NCBI RefSeq assembly: GCF_018070575.1
Contig: NZ_JAGPXN010000010.1
Coordinates: 62,001 to 126,000, forward strand
Length of the DNA: 64,000 nt
Reading direction: 5' to 3'
DNA from: Micromonospora sp. C31
GTDB taxonomy: Bacteria > Actinomycetota > Actinomycetes > Mycobacteriales > Micromonosporaceae
This document shows, piece by piece, positions 30,868 through 39,833 of the stretch (position 1 is the stretch's first letter; each line of letters begins with the position of its first letter). The translations under genes and the position numbers were made by a program. The notes under the pieces are model-generated. The model did no database searches and was not told the DNA's origin. It was given only the letters and a program-made list of their open reading frames with translations.

Positions 30868-31809
30868 GTGACGACGCGTGTGGCCGCCATCGACTGCGGG
30901 ACCAACTCGATCCGACTGCTGGTCGCCGACCTGCCCGACGCCTCGGCGGGGCCGGAGGCGCCGCTGGTCGACCTGAGCCGGCGGATGGAGATCGTCCGCC
31001 TCGGCCAGGGTGTCGACAGGACGGGCCGGCTGGCGCCGGAGGCGATCGAGCGCACCCGGGTCGCGCTGGCCTCGTACGCCGCCGAGATCGAGAAGCTGGG
31101 CGCGCAGCGGGTCCGGATGTGCGCCACGTCGGCGTCCCGGGACGCCTCCAACGCCGCCGAGTTCCGCGAGATGGTCGAGCGGACCCTGGGGGTCGCGCCA
31201 GAGGTGGTGACCGGCGACGAGGAGGCGCGGCTCTCCTTCACGGGGGCGGTGCGCGGGCTGCCCGCCGACGCGCGCGAGCCGTACCTGGTCGTCGACATCG
31301 GCGGCGGTTCGACCGAGTTCGTCGTCGGCACCCGCGCGGGCGGCGTCGAGGCGGCCATCTCGATGGACATCGGCTGCGTCCGGATGACCGAGCGGCACCT
31401 GCACGGCGATCCGCCGGGGCTGGACGAGGTCGCCGCCGCGCAGGCCGACGTCGCGGTCGCGGTGGACCGGGCGCTGGAGGCCGTGCCGGGCCGGCAGGCC
31501 GCCACGCTGGTCGGGCTCGCCGGGTCGGTCACCACCGTGGTCGCGATCGCCCAGGGCCTCGAAGAGTACGACCCGACCCGCATCCACCACGCGCGGGTGT
31601 CGTACGACGCGGTGGCCGACGTGACCGCCGACCTGCTCGGCAGGAGCCGGGAGCGGCGGCTGGCGATCCCGGTGATGCACCCGGGCCGGGCGGACGTGAT
31701 CGGGGCGGGCGCCCTGGTGCTCCGGGTGATCATGGAGCGGGCGGGGATGGACTCGGTGGTCGCCTCCGAGCACGACATCCTCGACGGCATCGCCTGGTCG
31801 TTGGCCTGA
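30868..31809 (+). CDS. ppx: Exopolyphosphatase / guanosine pentaphosphatase family protein
   Basis: A 313-residue Ppx/GppA phosphatase with the actin-like ATPase fold: AAIDCGTNSIRLLVAD phosphate loop, TSASRDASN, VVDIGGGSTEFVVG, and GLAGSVTTVVAIA. It hydrolyses polyphosphate or pppGpp; short forms like this (about 310 residues) are the actinobacterial type, where polyphosphate is the usual substrate. GTG start fits a leaderless promoter. It closes the eno cluster. Confidence 0.93.
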   Translation: MTTRVAAIDCGTNSIRLLVADLPDASAGPEAPLVDLSRRMEIVRLGQGVDRTGRLAPEAIERTRVALASYAAEIEKLGAQRVRMCATSASRDASNAAEFREMVERTLGVAPEVVTGDEEARLSFTGAVRGLPADAREPYLVVDIGGGSTEFVVGTRAGGVEAAISMDIGCVRMTERHLHGDPPGLDEVAAAQADVAVAVDRALEAVPGRQAATLVGLAGSVTTVVAIAQGLEEYDPTRIHHARVSYDAVADVTADLLGRSRERRLAIPVMHPGRADVIGAGALVLRVIMERAGMDSVVASEHDILDGIAWSLA

Positions 31810-31887
31810 CCGGCAGTCGTACCGGGGTCGCAGCCTCACCAGCGAGGTGGCCGATCGCGAAGGGGAGCTGATGGGTTGCGCCGATGA

Positions 31888-32004
31888 GTCGGCGACCGGC
31901 AAACGTCCGGCTGGCTCGTCGTCAGCACGGGAGCGTGGTCGGCCCTGGCGGCGCTCGCCCTGACTCCGTACGGCACGGAGCTGCACCTCTGGTTGCTCGA
32001 CTGA
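31888..32004 (+). pseudogene. Possible C-terminal remnant of a small membrane protein
   Basis: The frame ending with TGA at 32002-32004 encodes a protein-like stretch, SGWLVVSTGAWSALAALAL, then TPYGTELHLWLLD, i.e. one membrane helix and a short tail. It opens after a stop at 31885-31887 and has no start codon, so the N-terminus appears lost. Codon positions look coding. It could be a decayed small membrane gene; family unknown. Confidence 0.35.
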
Positions 32005-32289
32005 GCCAGCCGCCATCGCATCCCGAGCTAACGCACAGTAATGAACCCGCGATGTGACATACCGTGACGTCGCGTGTGGGCTGCGGCGGTAGCCGTTCGC
32101 GCCCTTTGCTCTGCAGCCACGGAGGCACCAGGCTGCTGATCAGCAGTTTTATGAATCGTGTTGGTTGGCGGGTGGTGGCGGAAGGTTACGTGCGGTCACT
32201 GGTGCGTCCATGGCTGCAGAGCAAAGCGGCTGGGGTGGGGATGGCCCCGGGCGGAGGATGCTACTGAACGTGATGGTTGCGAATAGAGG
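32005..32289. other. AT-richer intergenic region before PadR gene
   Basis: Together with the remnant before it, about 480 bases lie between ppx and the PadR gene. This part is less GC-rich than its neighbours, holds the 123-bp element at 32104-32226 and no other gene that I can support. Confidence 0.5.
32104..32226. repeat. 123-bp structured repeat element, copy A
   Basis: It starts CTTTGCTCTGCA and ends with the exact reverse complement TGCAGAGCAAAG. The outer 26 bases of each end pair at 24 of 26 positions. Inside is a 14-base palindrome, CTGCTGATCAGCAG. A second element with the same ends and exactly the same length is at 58604-58726. Between copies three stem pairs change in a compensating way (see findings). 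No ORF; function unknown. Confidence 0.85.
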
Positions 32290-32643
32290 GTGCCGCGCCG
32301 CGTGCAATGCGTGGACACCACGCAACTGTTGAAGGGCGTACTGGATCTCGCGGTCCTCGCCGTGCTCCGCGAGGAGGACGGCTACGGCTACGACATCCTG
32401 CGCCGCCTGCGCGACGCCGGGTTGCAGGAGGTCGGCGACGCCTCGGTCTACGGCACGCTGCGCCGGCTCTACGCCGCCGGCCTGCTGACCACCTACGTCG
32501 TGCCGAGCGAGTCCGGCCCGCACCGCAAGTACTACTCGCTCAACGCCGCCGGCCGGGACCAGCTCATCCGCTCCGGCAAGCTCTGGCGCTCGTTCGCCAC
32601 CACCATGGACGCACTGCTCGACGATCGGGGGATGGCGGCATGA
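32290..32643 (+). CDS. PadR family transcriptional regulator
   Basis: A 117-residue PadR-type winged-helix repressor: TTQLLKGVLDLAVLAVL, YGYDILRRL, recognition region GDASVYGTLRRLYAAGLL and GPHRKYYSLNAAGR. It probably controls itself and the downstream membrane gene, whose ATG overlaps its stop codon. Start is uncertain: GTG at 32290, 32302 or 32311 are all possible, and the family normally begins close to DTTQLL. Confidence 0.9.
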   Translation: MPRRVQCVDTTQLLKGVLDLAVLAVLREEDGYGYDILRRLRDAGLQEVGDASVYGTLRRLYAAGLLTTYVVPSESGPHRKYYSLNAAGRDQLIRSGKLWRSFATTMDALLDDRGMAA

Positions 32644-33674
32644 CCGTCACGGAGCAGGAGATCGCGGACTACGCCGCACGGGTCCGGGCCGCGCTGGCCG
32701 ACCTGCCGCCGGCACACCGCGACGAGTTGACCGAGGACCTGCCGGAGCATCTGGCCGAGGTCGCCGCCGAGGCCGACGGCTCGCTCGTCGACCGGCTCGG
32801 CCAGCCCGAGGCGTACGCGGCCGAGCTGCGCGCCGCCGCCGGGGTCGGCGCCGCCGGCACCGGCGGGCGCCGCCTGGACCGTCGCCTCGGCGCCAGCGTG
32901 GACCGGCTCCGCGCGCGGGCGCACCGCTGGGACGTCCAACTCGGACCACCGCTCGGGTACGCCTCGGCCAGCGAGTTCCTCCGGCTGCTCCGGCCGGCGT
33001 GGTGGGTGCTGCGCGGCTACCTGGCCGCCATGCTCGTCACGGTGGTCACTACCGGCGACACGTTCGGCGTGCTGCCCGAGCTCAACGGCAGCCTGCTGGC
33101 CGGTCTGGTGCTGCTCGCCGGCAGCGTGCTCGCGTCGATCTGGCTCGGCCACCACACGCCGGGCCTGACCCGACCCAAGCGGCGGCTGCTGCACGCCGGC
33201 ACGGCGGTGCTGGTGGTCTTCGGGCTGGTGGGCCTGGCGGACATGAACGACCGCGTCGGCAACGGCGACGTCAGCTACGAGCAGATCTCGATCGACGGCC
33301 GGTACGACCACATCCGGGACGTCTTCGTCTACGACCGCGAGGGCCGGCTGGTGGAGAACGCCCGGCTCTTCGACCAGAACGGCGATCCGATCCGGCTCGG
33401 CCACCCGACCTGTCTGGCTGACCTCTACGTGAACGGGACCGGCAACCCCCTGCTGTTCACGTATCCGTACTGTCCGCAGCAGGCGCCCTTCGCGCCCCGC
33501 GTGCCGGCCGGTTCCGAGGCCTGGACGGGCGTGCCACCGTTGCCGGCACCGGCAACGCCGGGCACGCCGGCCGAACCCGCGCCCGCCCCGAGCGGCACCC
33601 CGAGCCCGGGATCCACGCCGACGGATGCGCCGACGACTGCGCCGACCGCCACGCCGGCCCCGAGCCGGACGTGA
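32640..33674 (+). CDS. HAAS-domain membrane protein, PadR partner
   Basis: A 344-residue membrane protein. Residues about 1-75 resemble the HAAS signalling domain (EIADYAARVRAALADLPPAHRDELTEDLPEHL), typically encoded next to PadR regulators. About four transmembrane helices follow (approximately 120-230), then a soluble part with four Cys-containing turns and a Pro/Thr/Ala tail. The ATG overlaps the PadR stop (ATGA), so translation is coupled. Sensor or transporter role is inference. Confidence 0.8.
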   Translation: MTVTEQEIADYAARVRAALADLPPAHRDELTEDLPEHLAEVAAEADGSLVDRLGQPEAYAAELRAAAGVGAAGTGGRRLDRRLGASVDRLRARAHRWDVQLGPPLGYASASEFLRLLRPAWWVLRGYLAAMLVTVVTTGDTFGVLPELNGSLLAGLVLLAGSVLASIWLGHHTPGLTRPKRRLLHAGTAVLVVFGLVGLADMNDRVGNGDVSYEQISIDGRYDHIRDVFVYDREGRLVENARLFDQNGDPIRLGHPTCLADLYVNGTGNPLLFTYPYCPQQAPFAPRVPAGSEAWTGVPPLPAPATPGTPAEPAPAPSGTPSPGSTPTDAPTTAPTATPAPSRT

Positions 33675-33790
33675 AGCGGATCACCCGTGAACCTGGGAAA
33701 TAGCTGAACGGATGAGTCCAGCGGGGCAACGCCTGTCGGCCCCGGTCGCTACGGTGTCGTCTGCTCACTCACCCCCCGGAAGGACATCGC

Positions 33791-34273
33791 GTGTCAGAGC
33801 AGGTCGCACCGCCCCCCGCGTCGGACGCCGCCCAGCCCCCGTCGGCCGTCCAGGCGCCACCCCCGGCGGAGCCCCAGGCCGAGAAGTCCGGCTCCAAGAA
33901 GCTGCTCGGCATCCTGGGCGCGATCGTCGTGTTCCTGGTCGTCCTGGCCCTCAAGTTCGGCATCGGCACGGCGATCGGCAACTTCTTCAACAAGGACGAG
34001 ACCGCCGAGGCCAAGGCCGGCGACTGCATCGGCGAGCTGCCCGAGGTGACCGGCACCAAGGAGGAGAAGGTCGACGGCGCGAAGGTCGTCGAGTGCACCT
34101 CCACCGACGCCGTCTACAACGTCGTCGGCCGCGTCGACGGGCAGACCCAGGCGCAGGCCCGCTCGGGCGAGGCGTGCGGGCAGTACATCAAGGAGGGCCA
34201 GGAGGGCTACCTCTACTACAGCATCGAGCCGGGCAAGACCGGCTACCTGCTGTGCCTGACGAAGAAGGCCTGA
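33791..34273 (+). CDS. LppU/SCO3897-like membrane-anchored protein
   Basis: A 160-residue protein with a Pro/Ala-rich cytoplasmic start, one transmembrane helix (LLGILGAIVVFLVVLALKFG) and an extracellular domain with four Cys (GDCIGEL, VECTST, EACGQY, LLCLTK) likely forming two disulfides. The pattern fits actinobacterial LppU/SCO3897-type proteins of unknown function. GTG start at 33791 follows AAGGA. A 19-bp hairpin follows the gene. Confidence 0.8.
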   Translation: MSEQVAPPPASDAAQPPSAVQAPPPAEPQAEKSGSKKLLGILGAIVVFLVVLALKFGIGTAIGNFFNKDETAEAKAGDCIGELPEVTGTKEEKVDGAKVVECTSTDAVYNVVGRVDGQTQAQARSGEACGQYIKEGQEGYLYYSIEPGKTGYLLCLTKKA

Positions 34274-34292
34274 TCCTCCGGCACGACAGGAC

Positions 34293-34333
34293 CGCCGACG
34301 GCGGCGCGGACATGGTCCGCGCCGCCGTCGGCG
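34293..34333 (+). terminator. 19-bp perfect hairpin after LppU-like gene
   Basis: Arms 34293-34311 and 34315-34333 are perfectly complementary around a three-base ATG loop, 20 bases after the stop codon. No T-tract follows. Confidence 0.75.
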
Positions 34334-34474
34334 TCCGTGGGTACGGGCGGCGTACAGGAGGTGAATGCCACTGTTCCGGCGTCTTCCCCGGGGCGCTCAC
34401 GGCGTGGCAGGCTACCGACACGTAGCAACACTGTGCGACCAGCCAACGATGACTGACCGCTAGGAGGACGGCCG

Positions 34475-35161
34475 ATGGGCGAAATGGTGAGCTACCGCGG
34501 CAACGGAGGGACGAGCGAGGGGTATCTCGCGATACCCTCCGGCGGTGCTACCAGCCCTGCGGTCATCGTCATCCAGGACTGGTGGGGCCTGGTGCCGCAC
34601 GTCCGGGCGGTCGTCGACCGCTTCGCCGAGGCCGGGTTCGTCGCCCTCGCCCCGGACTTCCGCCACGGCGGCCCGGCCAGCAAGCCCGACGAACCCCGGC
34701 AGATGTTGAACAGCCCGCAGATGGACGAGGCGGCGGCGGACATCGCCTTCGCGGCCGACTACCTCGCGGGACGGCCCGAGGTCGCCGGCAAGGTGGGCTG
34801 CGCGGGCTTCTGCGCCGGAGCGAGCCTGGCTCTCTGGGCGGCGACCCGCTCCGAGCGGATCGTCGCCACCACCGCCTTCTACCCCCGGTTGCCGTGGGAC
34901 GGGATGCGCGCGGAGTGGGCCGACTACGCGGGCAAGGCGGCGCTCATCCACTGCTCCGAAGAGGACGGCACCTCCGCCGCCGACGGCGTGCGGACCGTCC
35001 GCCGAGCCATCGAGACCGCCGGCGGCACCTGCCAGACCTACGACTACCCCGGCACCTCGCACGCCTTCTTCAACGAGGACCGGCCGGAGAACTTCGACCA
35101 GCGCGCCGCCGCCACCGCCTGGGCCCGCACCCTCGAACTCTTCCGGGCCAAGCTTGGCTGA
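34475..35161 (+). CDS. Dienelactone hydrolase family protein
   Basis: A 228-residue alpha/beta hydrolase of the DLH family. Triad seen: Cys in [14 protein letters not shown], Asp in [10 protein letters not shown] and His in [12 protein letters not shown] opens dienelactones in aromatic degradation, but no such genes lie here, so the true substrate is open. Strong AGGAGG nine bases before the ATG. The last bases overlap the UDG gene start. Confidence 0.9.
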   Translation: MGEMVSYRGNGGTSEGYLAIPSGGATSPAVIVIQDWWGLVPHVRAVVDRFAEAGFVALAPDFRHGGPASKPDEPRQMLNSPQMDEAAADIAFAADYLAGRPEVAGKVGCAGFCAGASLALWAATRSERIVATTAFYPRLPWDGMRAEWADYAGKAALIHCSEEDGTSAADGVRTVRRAIETAGGTCQTYDYPGTSHAFFNEDRPENFDQRAAATAWARTLELFRAKLG

Positions 35162-35894
35162 GCCCCGTACGCCCGCCGAGGTCCTCGCCCGCGCCGCGCG
35201 GGCGACCGGCCTGGCCGACCTCGACGCCGCCGTCGGCGACTGCTTCGCCTGCCCCCGGCTGGTGCGGTGGCGGGAGGAGGTGGCCCGCGTCCGCCGGGCG
35301 GCCTTCCGCGACCAGGAGTACTGGGGCCGGCCGGTGCCCGGTCTCGGCGTCGCCGGAGCGCGCATCGCCATCCTCGGCCTGGCGCCCGCCGCGCACGGCG
35401 GCAACCGCACGGGCCGGATCTTCACCGGCGACCGCTCCGGCGACGTGCTGTTCGCCGCGCTGCACCGGGCCGGGCTGGCCAACCAGCCGACCAGCGTCGC
35501 CGCCGACGACGGGCTGACCCTGCGCGACCTGCGGATCTTCTCCGCCGTGCGGTGTGCGCCGCCGGACAACAAGCCCACCCCCGACGAGCGGGACACGTGC
35601 GCGCCGTGGCTGCACCGCGAGGTGACGCTGATCCGGCCCACCCTGCGCGTCGTGGTCGCGCTGGGCGCGTTCGCCTGGGCCTCGTGGTGGCCGGTGCTAC
35701 GCCAGGTGTACGGCCTGCGCCCGCCCAGCCCGCGACCGGCGTTCGGCCATGGGGCACACTGGTCCGGCACGGGCGCACCGGAGCTGCTCGGCTGCTACCA
35801 CGTCAGCCAGCAGAACACCTTCACGGGGCGGCTGACACCAGGGATGCTGGACGATGTGTTCGCCCGGGCGAAGCAGCTGGCCGGGGTGGACTGA
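35154..35894 (+). CDS. Uracil-DNA glycosylase, family 5 (UDGb)
   Basis: A 246-residue UDGb. Motif A is [19 protein letters not shown], lacking the polar catalytic Asp/Asn of family 1, as usual for UDGb; motif B is [15 protein letters not shown]. Four Cys (DCFACP, VRCAPP, DTCAPW) fit the [4Fe-4S] cluster. It removes uracil and other deaminated bases from DNA. The start is TTG at 35154, overlapping the hydrolase stop by eight bases, which implies coupling. Confidence 0.92.
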   Translation: MAEPRTPAEVLARAARATGLADLDAAVGDCFACPRLVRWREEVARVRRAAFRDQEYWGRPVPGLGVAGARIAILGLAPAAHGGNRTGRIFTGDRSGDVLFAALHRAGLANQPTSVAADDGLTLRDLRIFSAVRCAPPDNKPTPDERDTCAPWLHREVTLIRPTLRVVVALGAFAWASWWPVLRQVYGLRPPSPRPAFGHGAHWSGTGAPELLGCYHVSQQNTFTGRLTPGMLDDVFARAKQLAGVD

Positions 35895-35972
35895 GGCGCG
35901 GGGGCGGTGGCGATGACGGACGGAACGCGTCGGCCCGTGCGACCCGCCCCGGTGACCCGGAGGTAGCCCTCG

Positions 35973-36719
35973 ATGGAACTCAGCATCCTGCGCAGGTGGT
36001 GGCCGGTCGCGGCGGTGGTGCTCCTGCTGGCCGTCGCCGCGCTGTCGTCCGCCCACTCGTCGATCGGCGCCAGCCGGATCCCGCCCGCCACCGACAACAT
36101 CCCCTACGTCCCGGAATATCCGACCGCCGAGCCGTCGCCCTCGATCCCCGTCGAGCCGCGCGACACCGCCGAGGCCACCGGGGCGCGGATCCCGGGGTGG
36201 CTCGTCACCGCCGTCGTCGTGCTGGTCGGGCTGGCGCTGCTCGGTGCGTTCGGCTACCTCGCCTGGACGCTGGTCCGGGGCGCGATGCGGCGTACCACCC
36301 GGGCGTTGCCGGCCCGGCGGCCCCGGCGTACACCCGAGGGCACCGCCCGCGAGGTGGCCGCCGCCCTCGACGCCGGCCTGGAGGAACTGGACGACCGGGA
36401 CACCGATCCCCGCACGGCGGTCATCGCCTGCTGGGTTCGCCTGGAGGAGGCCGCCGCCGGGGCCGGCGTGCCCCGGCTGACCGGCGACACCCCCACCGAC
36501 CTGGTCACCCGCCTGCTGGTCGGCGACCCGTCGGCGGGGATCCCGGCGATCGCCAGCGCCGACGTGCTGGCCGAGTTCGCGCGCGTCTACCGCGAGGCCC
36601 GGTACGCCACCCGGGAGGTCGACGAGGGCACCCGCGACCAGGCCCGGGCCGCGCTGCGCCGGCTACGTGGCGAGTTGACCGCCGTGGTCGCCGACGACGA
36701 CGCCGAGGTGCCCGCGTGA
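35973..36719 (+). CDS. DUF4129 domain membrane protein
   Basis: A 248-residue protein with two transmembrane helices (about 10-27 and 75-97) separated by a Pro/Glu loop, and a C-terminal cytoplasmic DUF4129 domain (TAVIACWVRLEEAAAGAG, then FARVYREARYATREV). DUF4129 proteins accompany MoxR ATPases and DUF58 proteins, as here. First gene of a five-gene membrane operon running to 40394. Role unknown. Confidence 0.88.
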   Translation: MELSILRRWWPVAAVVLLLAVAALSSAHSSIGASRIPPATDNIPYVPEYPTAEPSPSIPVEPRDTAEATGARIPGWLVTAVVVLVGLALLGAFGYLAWTLVRGAMRRTTRALPARRPRRTPEGTAREVAAALDAGLEELDDRDTDPRTAVIACWVRLEEAAAGAGVPRLTGDTPTDLVTRLLVGDPSAGIPAIASADVLAEFARVYREARYATREVDEGTRDQARAALRRLRGELTAVVADDDAEVPA

Positions 36720-36783
36720 CCGGCACGGGTGCCCGCGTGGCCGGGGTGCGGCCGGTGTCCGCCCGGCGTGGCGAGGTGACGCG

Positions 36784-37368
36784 GTGAGCAGCACCAGCAT
36801 CGACGACCTGCTCAGCTTCGAGGAGGAGCGGCCGGCGCCCGCCGAGCGGTCCCGGGGCGGGCGGGCCGGTCGGGTGTTCCGCACCCTGGCCGGCGTGGCG
36901 GCGGTCGTGGTCGTGCTCGTCGCCGGCCTGCGCGTGGTGGGCCTCCGGGTCTCCCTGCCGGTCCTCGTGGCCGGGGTGGTCGCGCTGTTCCTGGTGCGCC
37001 GGATCGTCGCCGCGCTGGCGCCCCCGCCCCGGCCCCGCTCCGGCGGCCGGGTTCCGGCCGCCGACGACGACGGCACCTGGAACTGGGGCGCCCGGGACGC
37101 GCTGCGCGCCGCGATCAACGGCTGGGAACGGCCGCTCGACTGGGCCGGGAAGGACCGGGAGCGGTTCGCCGAGCGGATCCTGCCCCGGATCGGCGAGCTG
37201 GCCGACGAGCGGCTGCGCCAGCGCCACGGCCTGACCCGCGAATCCGACCCGGAGCGGGCCCGTGCCCTGCTCGGCGACCGGCTCTGGACCTTCCTCGGCA
37301 CCCCCTCCCGCCGCCCCCCGTCGCCGCGCGACCTCGCGGCGATCGTCGCCGAACTGGAGAAACTGTGA
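36784..37368 (+). CDS. Membrane protein in MoxR operon
   Basis: A 194-residue protein with two transmembrane segments (about 34-72) and a soluble C-terminal region (WNWGARDALRAAINGWERPL, then ERFAERILPRIGELADERLRQ) that is typical of the unnamed gene between DUF4129 and MoxR in actinobacteria. GTG start at 36784. Its TGA overlaps the MoxR start region (GTGATG), so translation is coupled. Confidence 0.82.
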   Translation: MSSTSIDDLLSFEEERPAPAERSRGGRAGRVFRTLAGVAAVVVVLVAGLRVVGLRVSLPVLVAGVVALFLVRRIVAALAPPPRPRSGGRVPAADDDGTWNWGARDALRAAINGWERPLDWAGKDRERFAERILPRIGELADERLRQRHGLTRESDPERARALLGDRLWTFLGTPSRRPPSPRDLAAIVAELEKL

Positions 37369-38372
37369 TGAACGACGTGGACCGCAGCATGCCCGCCGCC
37401 GAGGTCGGCCATCTCGCCCGGTCGGTGCTGGAGGCGGTCGGTCAGGTCGTGGTCGGCAAGCGGGACGCGCTGGAACTGGTCCTCGCCGGGATCCTGGCCG
37501 GCGGGCACGTGCTGCTGGAGGACCTGCCGGGTCTCGGCAAGACGCTGACCGCGCGGTCCTTCGCGCAGGCGCTCGGGCTTGACTTCCGCCGGCTCCAGTT
37601 CACCCCCGACCTGCTGCCGGCCGACGTGACCGGCTCGTTCCTGTACGACCAGCGCAGCGGCGAGTTCGCGTTCCGTGCCGGGCCGGTCTTCACCAACCTG
37701 CTCCTCGCCGACGAGATCAACCGGACCCCGCCGAAGACGCAGTCGGCCCTGCTGGAGGCGATGCAGGAGAAGCAGGTCTCGGTGGAGGGCGTGACGTACA
37801 AGCTGGACGAGCCGTTCCACGTGCTGGCCACCGCCAACCCCATCGAGTACGAGGGCACCTACCCGCTGCCCGAGGCACAGCTCGACCGGTTCCTGCTCCG
37901 GGTCTCCTTCGGCTATCCCGAGGCCGACGAGGAGTGGGAGGTGCTGCGCCGGCGGATGGCCCGCCGCCGCGAGGAGGCGGAGATCAAGCCGGTGGTCGAC
38001 GCCGAGACCCTGCGCGCCATGCAGGCCGCGCTGGAGGACGTGGTGGTGGAGGACTCCGTCGGCCGCTACATCGTCGCCCTGACCGCCGCCACCCGCGAGC
38101 ACCCGTCGGTGCTGGTCGGCGCCTCACCGCGCGGGTCGCTGGCGCTGCTGCTGCTGTCCCGGGTACGGGCCGTCATGGCCGGCCGCGACTACGTGGTGCC
38201 GGAGGACGTCAAGGAGGTCGCGGCCCCCGCCCTGGCACACCGGATCACGCTGCGCCCCGAGATGTGGCTGCGTCGCGTCGACCCGTCCTTCGTGGTCGGC
38301 GAGGTCCTGGAGGCGACCCCGGCACCCGCCAGCGGCGCGCTGCCCAGCTACGCCGCCGGCCACGGGCGCTGA
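37365..38372 (+). CDS. MoxR family AAA+ ATPase
   Basis: A 335-residue MoxR ATPase: Walker A region LEDLPGLGKTLTARSFAQAL, Walker B LLADEINRTPPKTQSALLEAMQE, sensor 1 ATANPIEYEGTYPLPEAQLDRFL, and the C-terminal lid. MoxR proteins act as chaperones that load metals or activate membrane or VWA-type partners. Start is GTG 37365 or ATG 37368. The stop overlaps the DUF58 start (TGATG). Confidence 0.93.
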   Translation: MMNDVDRSMPAAEVGHLARSVLEAVGQVVVGKRDALELVLAGILAGGHVLLEDLPGLGKTLTARSFAQALGLDFRRLQFTPDLLPADVTGSFLYDQRSGEFAFRAGPVFTNLLLADEINRTPPKTQSALLEAMQEKQVSVEGVTYKLDEPFHVLATANPIEYEGTYPLPEAQLDRFLLRVSFGYPEADEEWEVLRRRMARRREEAEIKPVVDAETLRAMQAALEDVVVEDSVGRYIVALTAATREHPSVLVGASPRGSLALLLLSRVRAVMAGRDYVVPEDVKEVAAPALAHRITLRPEMWLRRVDPSFVVGEVLEATPAPASGALPSYAAGHGR

Positions 38373-39778
38373 TGGTCGCGCCCGCCGTGCCGCCCCGGGT
38401 CGAGTCGTCGGGGCCGCCGCCCGCGACCGGCTGGGTGCCCACCGGGGCGCTCGGCCGGGCGGTGCTGCTCACCGGCCTGCTGCTGATCGCGGGGGTGCTG
38501 CTCGGCCGGGTGGACCTGGTCGTGCTGGCCGCCCCGTTCGCACTCGGCACCGCGTACGCGCTGCGCCGCCGGCCGACCGCCCCGCCGCAGGTCTGGATCT
38601 CGGCCGACGAGGGCCACCTGGTCGAGGGCGGCGGCCTGACCGCCACGGTCACCGTCGGCAACCCCGATCTGCTCGACTACGACGTGGCGGTGGTGCGCAG
38701 CCGGGTCTCACCGTGGCTGCGCGTCGAGCGGGCGACGATCGCCGGGACGGCCTCGGCGTCCCACCCCCGTTCGGCAGCCGCCCCGTCCGTCGCGGAGCGG
38801 CCCTTCGTGACCGCCGTCCCGAGCGCCGCGGCGGTGGACCTGGAGCTGACCGGCACGGCGCTGCGCTGGGGTCGGCACCCCGTCGGCCCGGCGGGCGCCC
38901 GGGTCGCCGTCGCGCAGGGCCTGCTGGTCTCCCGCGCCGTGATCGCCGAGCCGTCCCGGCTGCGGGTCTACCCGAAGACCGAGCCGTTCGAAGCCGTCGA
39001 GGCGATGCCCCGGGCCGCCGGCCTGGTCGGCGCGCACCACTCGCGCCGGCCCGGCGAGGGCGGCGAGCTGGCCGGCGTACGGGTCTTCGCCCCGGGGGAC
39101 CGGCTGCGCCGGATCGACTGGCGGGTGTCGCTGCGCACCCGGCAGCTGCACGTGGCGGCCACCCTCTCCGACCGCGACGCCGAGGTGGTGGTGCTGCTCG
39201 ACCTGCTCGCCGAGGCGGGGCGCTCCGGGGGCGTCTCCGGTGCCGCCTCCGTGCTGGACACCACCGTCCGGGCCGCCGCCGCGATCGCCGAGCACTACCT
39301 GCACCGCGGCGACCGGGTGTCGATGCTCGAGTACGGCCCCGCCGCGCGCCGGCTGCGCCCGGCCACCGGCCGCCGGCAGTACCTCACGGTCCTGGAGTGG
39401 CTGCTGGAGGTGCGGGCGGAGGCCTCCCCGCACGAGCCGTACGACCAGGTCTTCGGCCCGCAGGTGCTGTCGGCCGACGCGCTGGTGGTGGTCCTCACCC
39501 CGCTGCTCGACGAGCGGTCGGCACAGATGCTGGCCCGGCTGGCCCGCTCCGGGCGGTTCGTGGTCGCGGTGGACACGCTGCCGGCGGATCTCGCCCCGCC
39601 GAAGGACCGGGGCTGGGCCGAGGTGGCGTACCGGCTGTGGCGGCTGGACCGGGACACGATGATCGGCCAGTTGCGGGAGCACGGCGTGCCGGTCGTTCGC
39701 TGGGCCGGCGCGGGCAGCCTCGACGAGGTGCTGCGGGACGTGGCCCGCCTGGCGACCGCCCCGAGGGTGGGCCGGTGA
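38372..39778 (+). CDS. DUF58 domain-containing protein
   Basis: A 468-residue DUF58 protein. Two adjacent N-terminal transmembrane helices (about 29-66), an Ig-like beta region (about 70-200) and the DUF58 core, with RPGEGGELAGVRVFAPGDRLRRIDW marking its start; a VWA-like fold follows (VVVLLDLLAEAG). DUF58 proteins are the usual partner of MoxR and DUF4129. The ATG overlaps the MoxR stop. Confidence 0.92.
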   Translation: MVAPAVPPRVESSGPPPATGWVPTGALGRAVLLTGLLLIAGVLLGRVDLVVLAAPFALGTAYALRRRPTAPPQVWISADEGHLVEGGGLTATVTVGNPDLLDYDVAVVRSRVSPWLRVERATIAGTASASHPRSAAAPSVAERPFVTAVPSAAAVDLELTGTALRWGRHPVGPAGARVAVAQGLLVSRAVIAEPSRLRVYPKTEPFEAVEAMPRAAGLVGAHHSRRPGEGGELAGVRVFAPGDRLRRIDWRVSLRTRQLHVAATLSDRDAEVVVLLDLLAEAGRSGGVSGAASVLDTTVRAAAAIAEHYLHRGDRVSMLEYGPAARRLRPATGRRQYLTVLEWLLEVRAEASPHEPYDQVFGPQVLSADALVVVLTPLLDERSAQMLARLARSGRFVVAVDTLPADLAPPKDRGWAEVAYRLWRLDRDTMIGQLREHGVPVVRWAGAGSLDEVLRDVARLATAPRVGR

Positions 39779-39833
39779 GCGCGAGGAACGCAGCGCAGCG
39801 GAGTCCCGCAGTCGCGAACGAAGGGCGGCACCG

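Noticed and set aside
39779..39833. Repeat-like spacer between DUF58 and the last gene of the MoxR operon
   Set aside because: The GCGAGGAACGCAGCG stretch reminds me of spacer repeats seen in Micromonospora, but I found no second copy in this window to support it.
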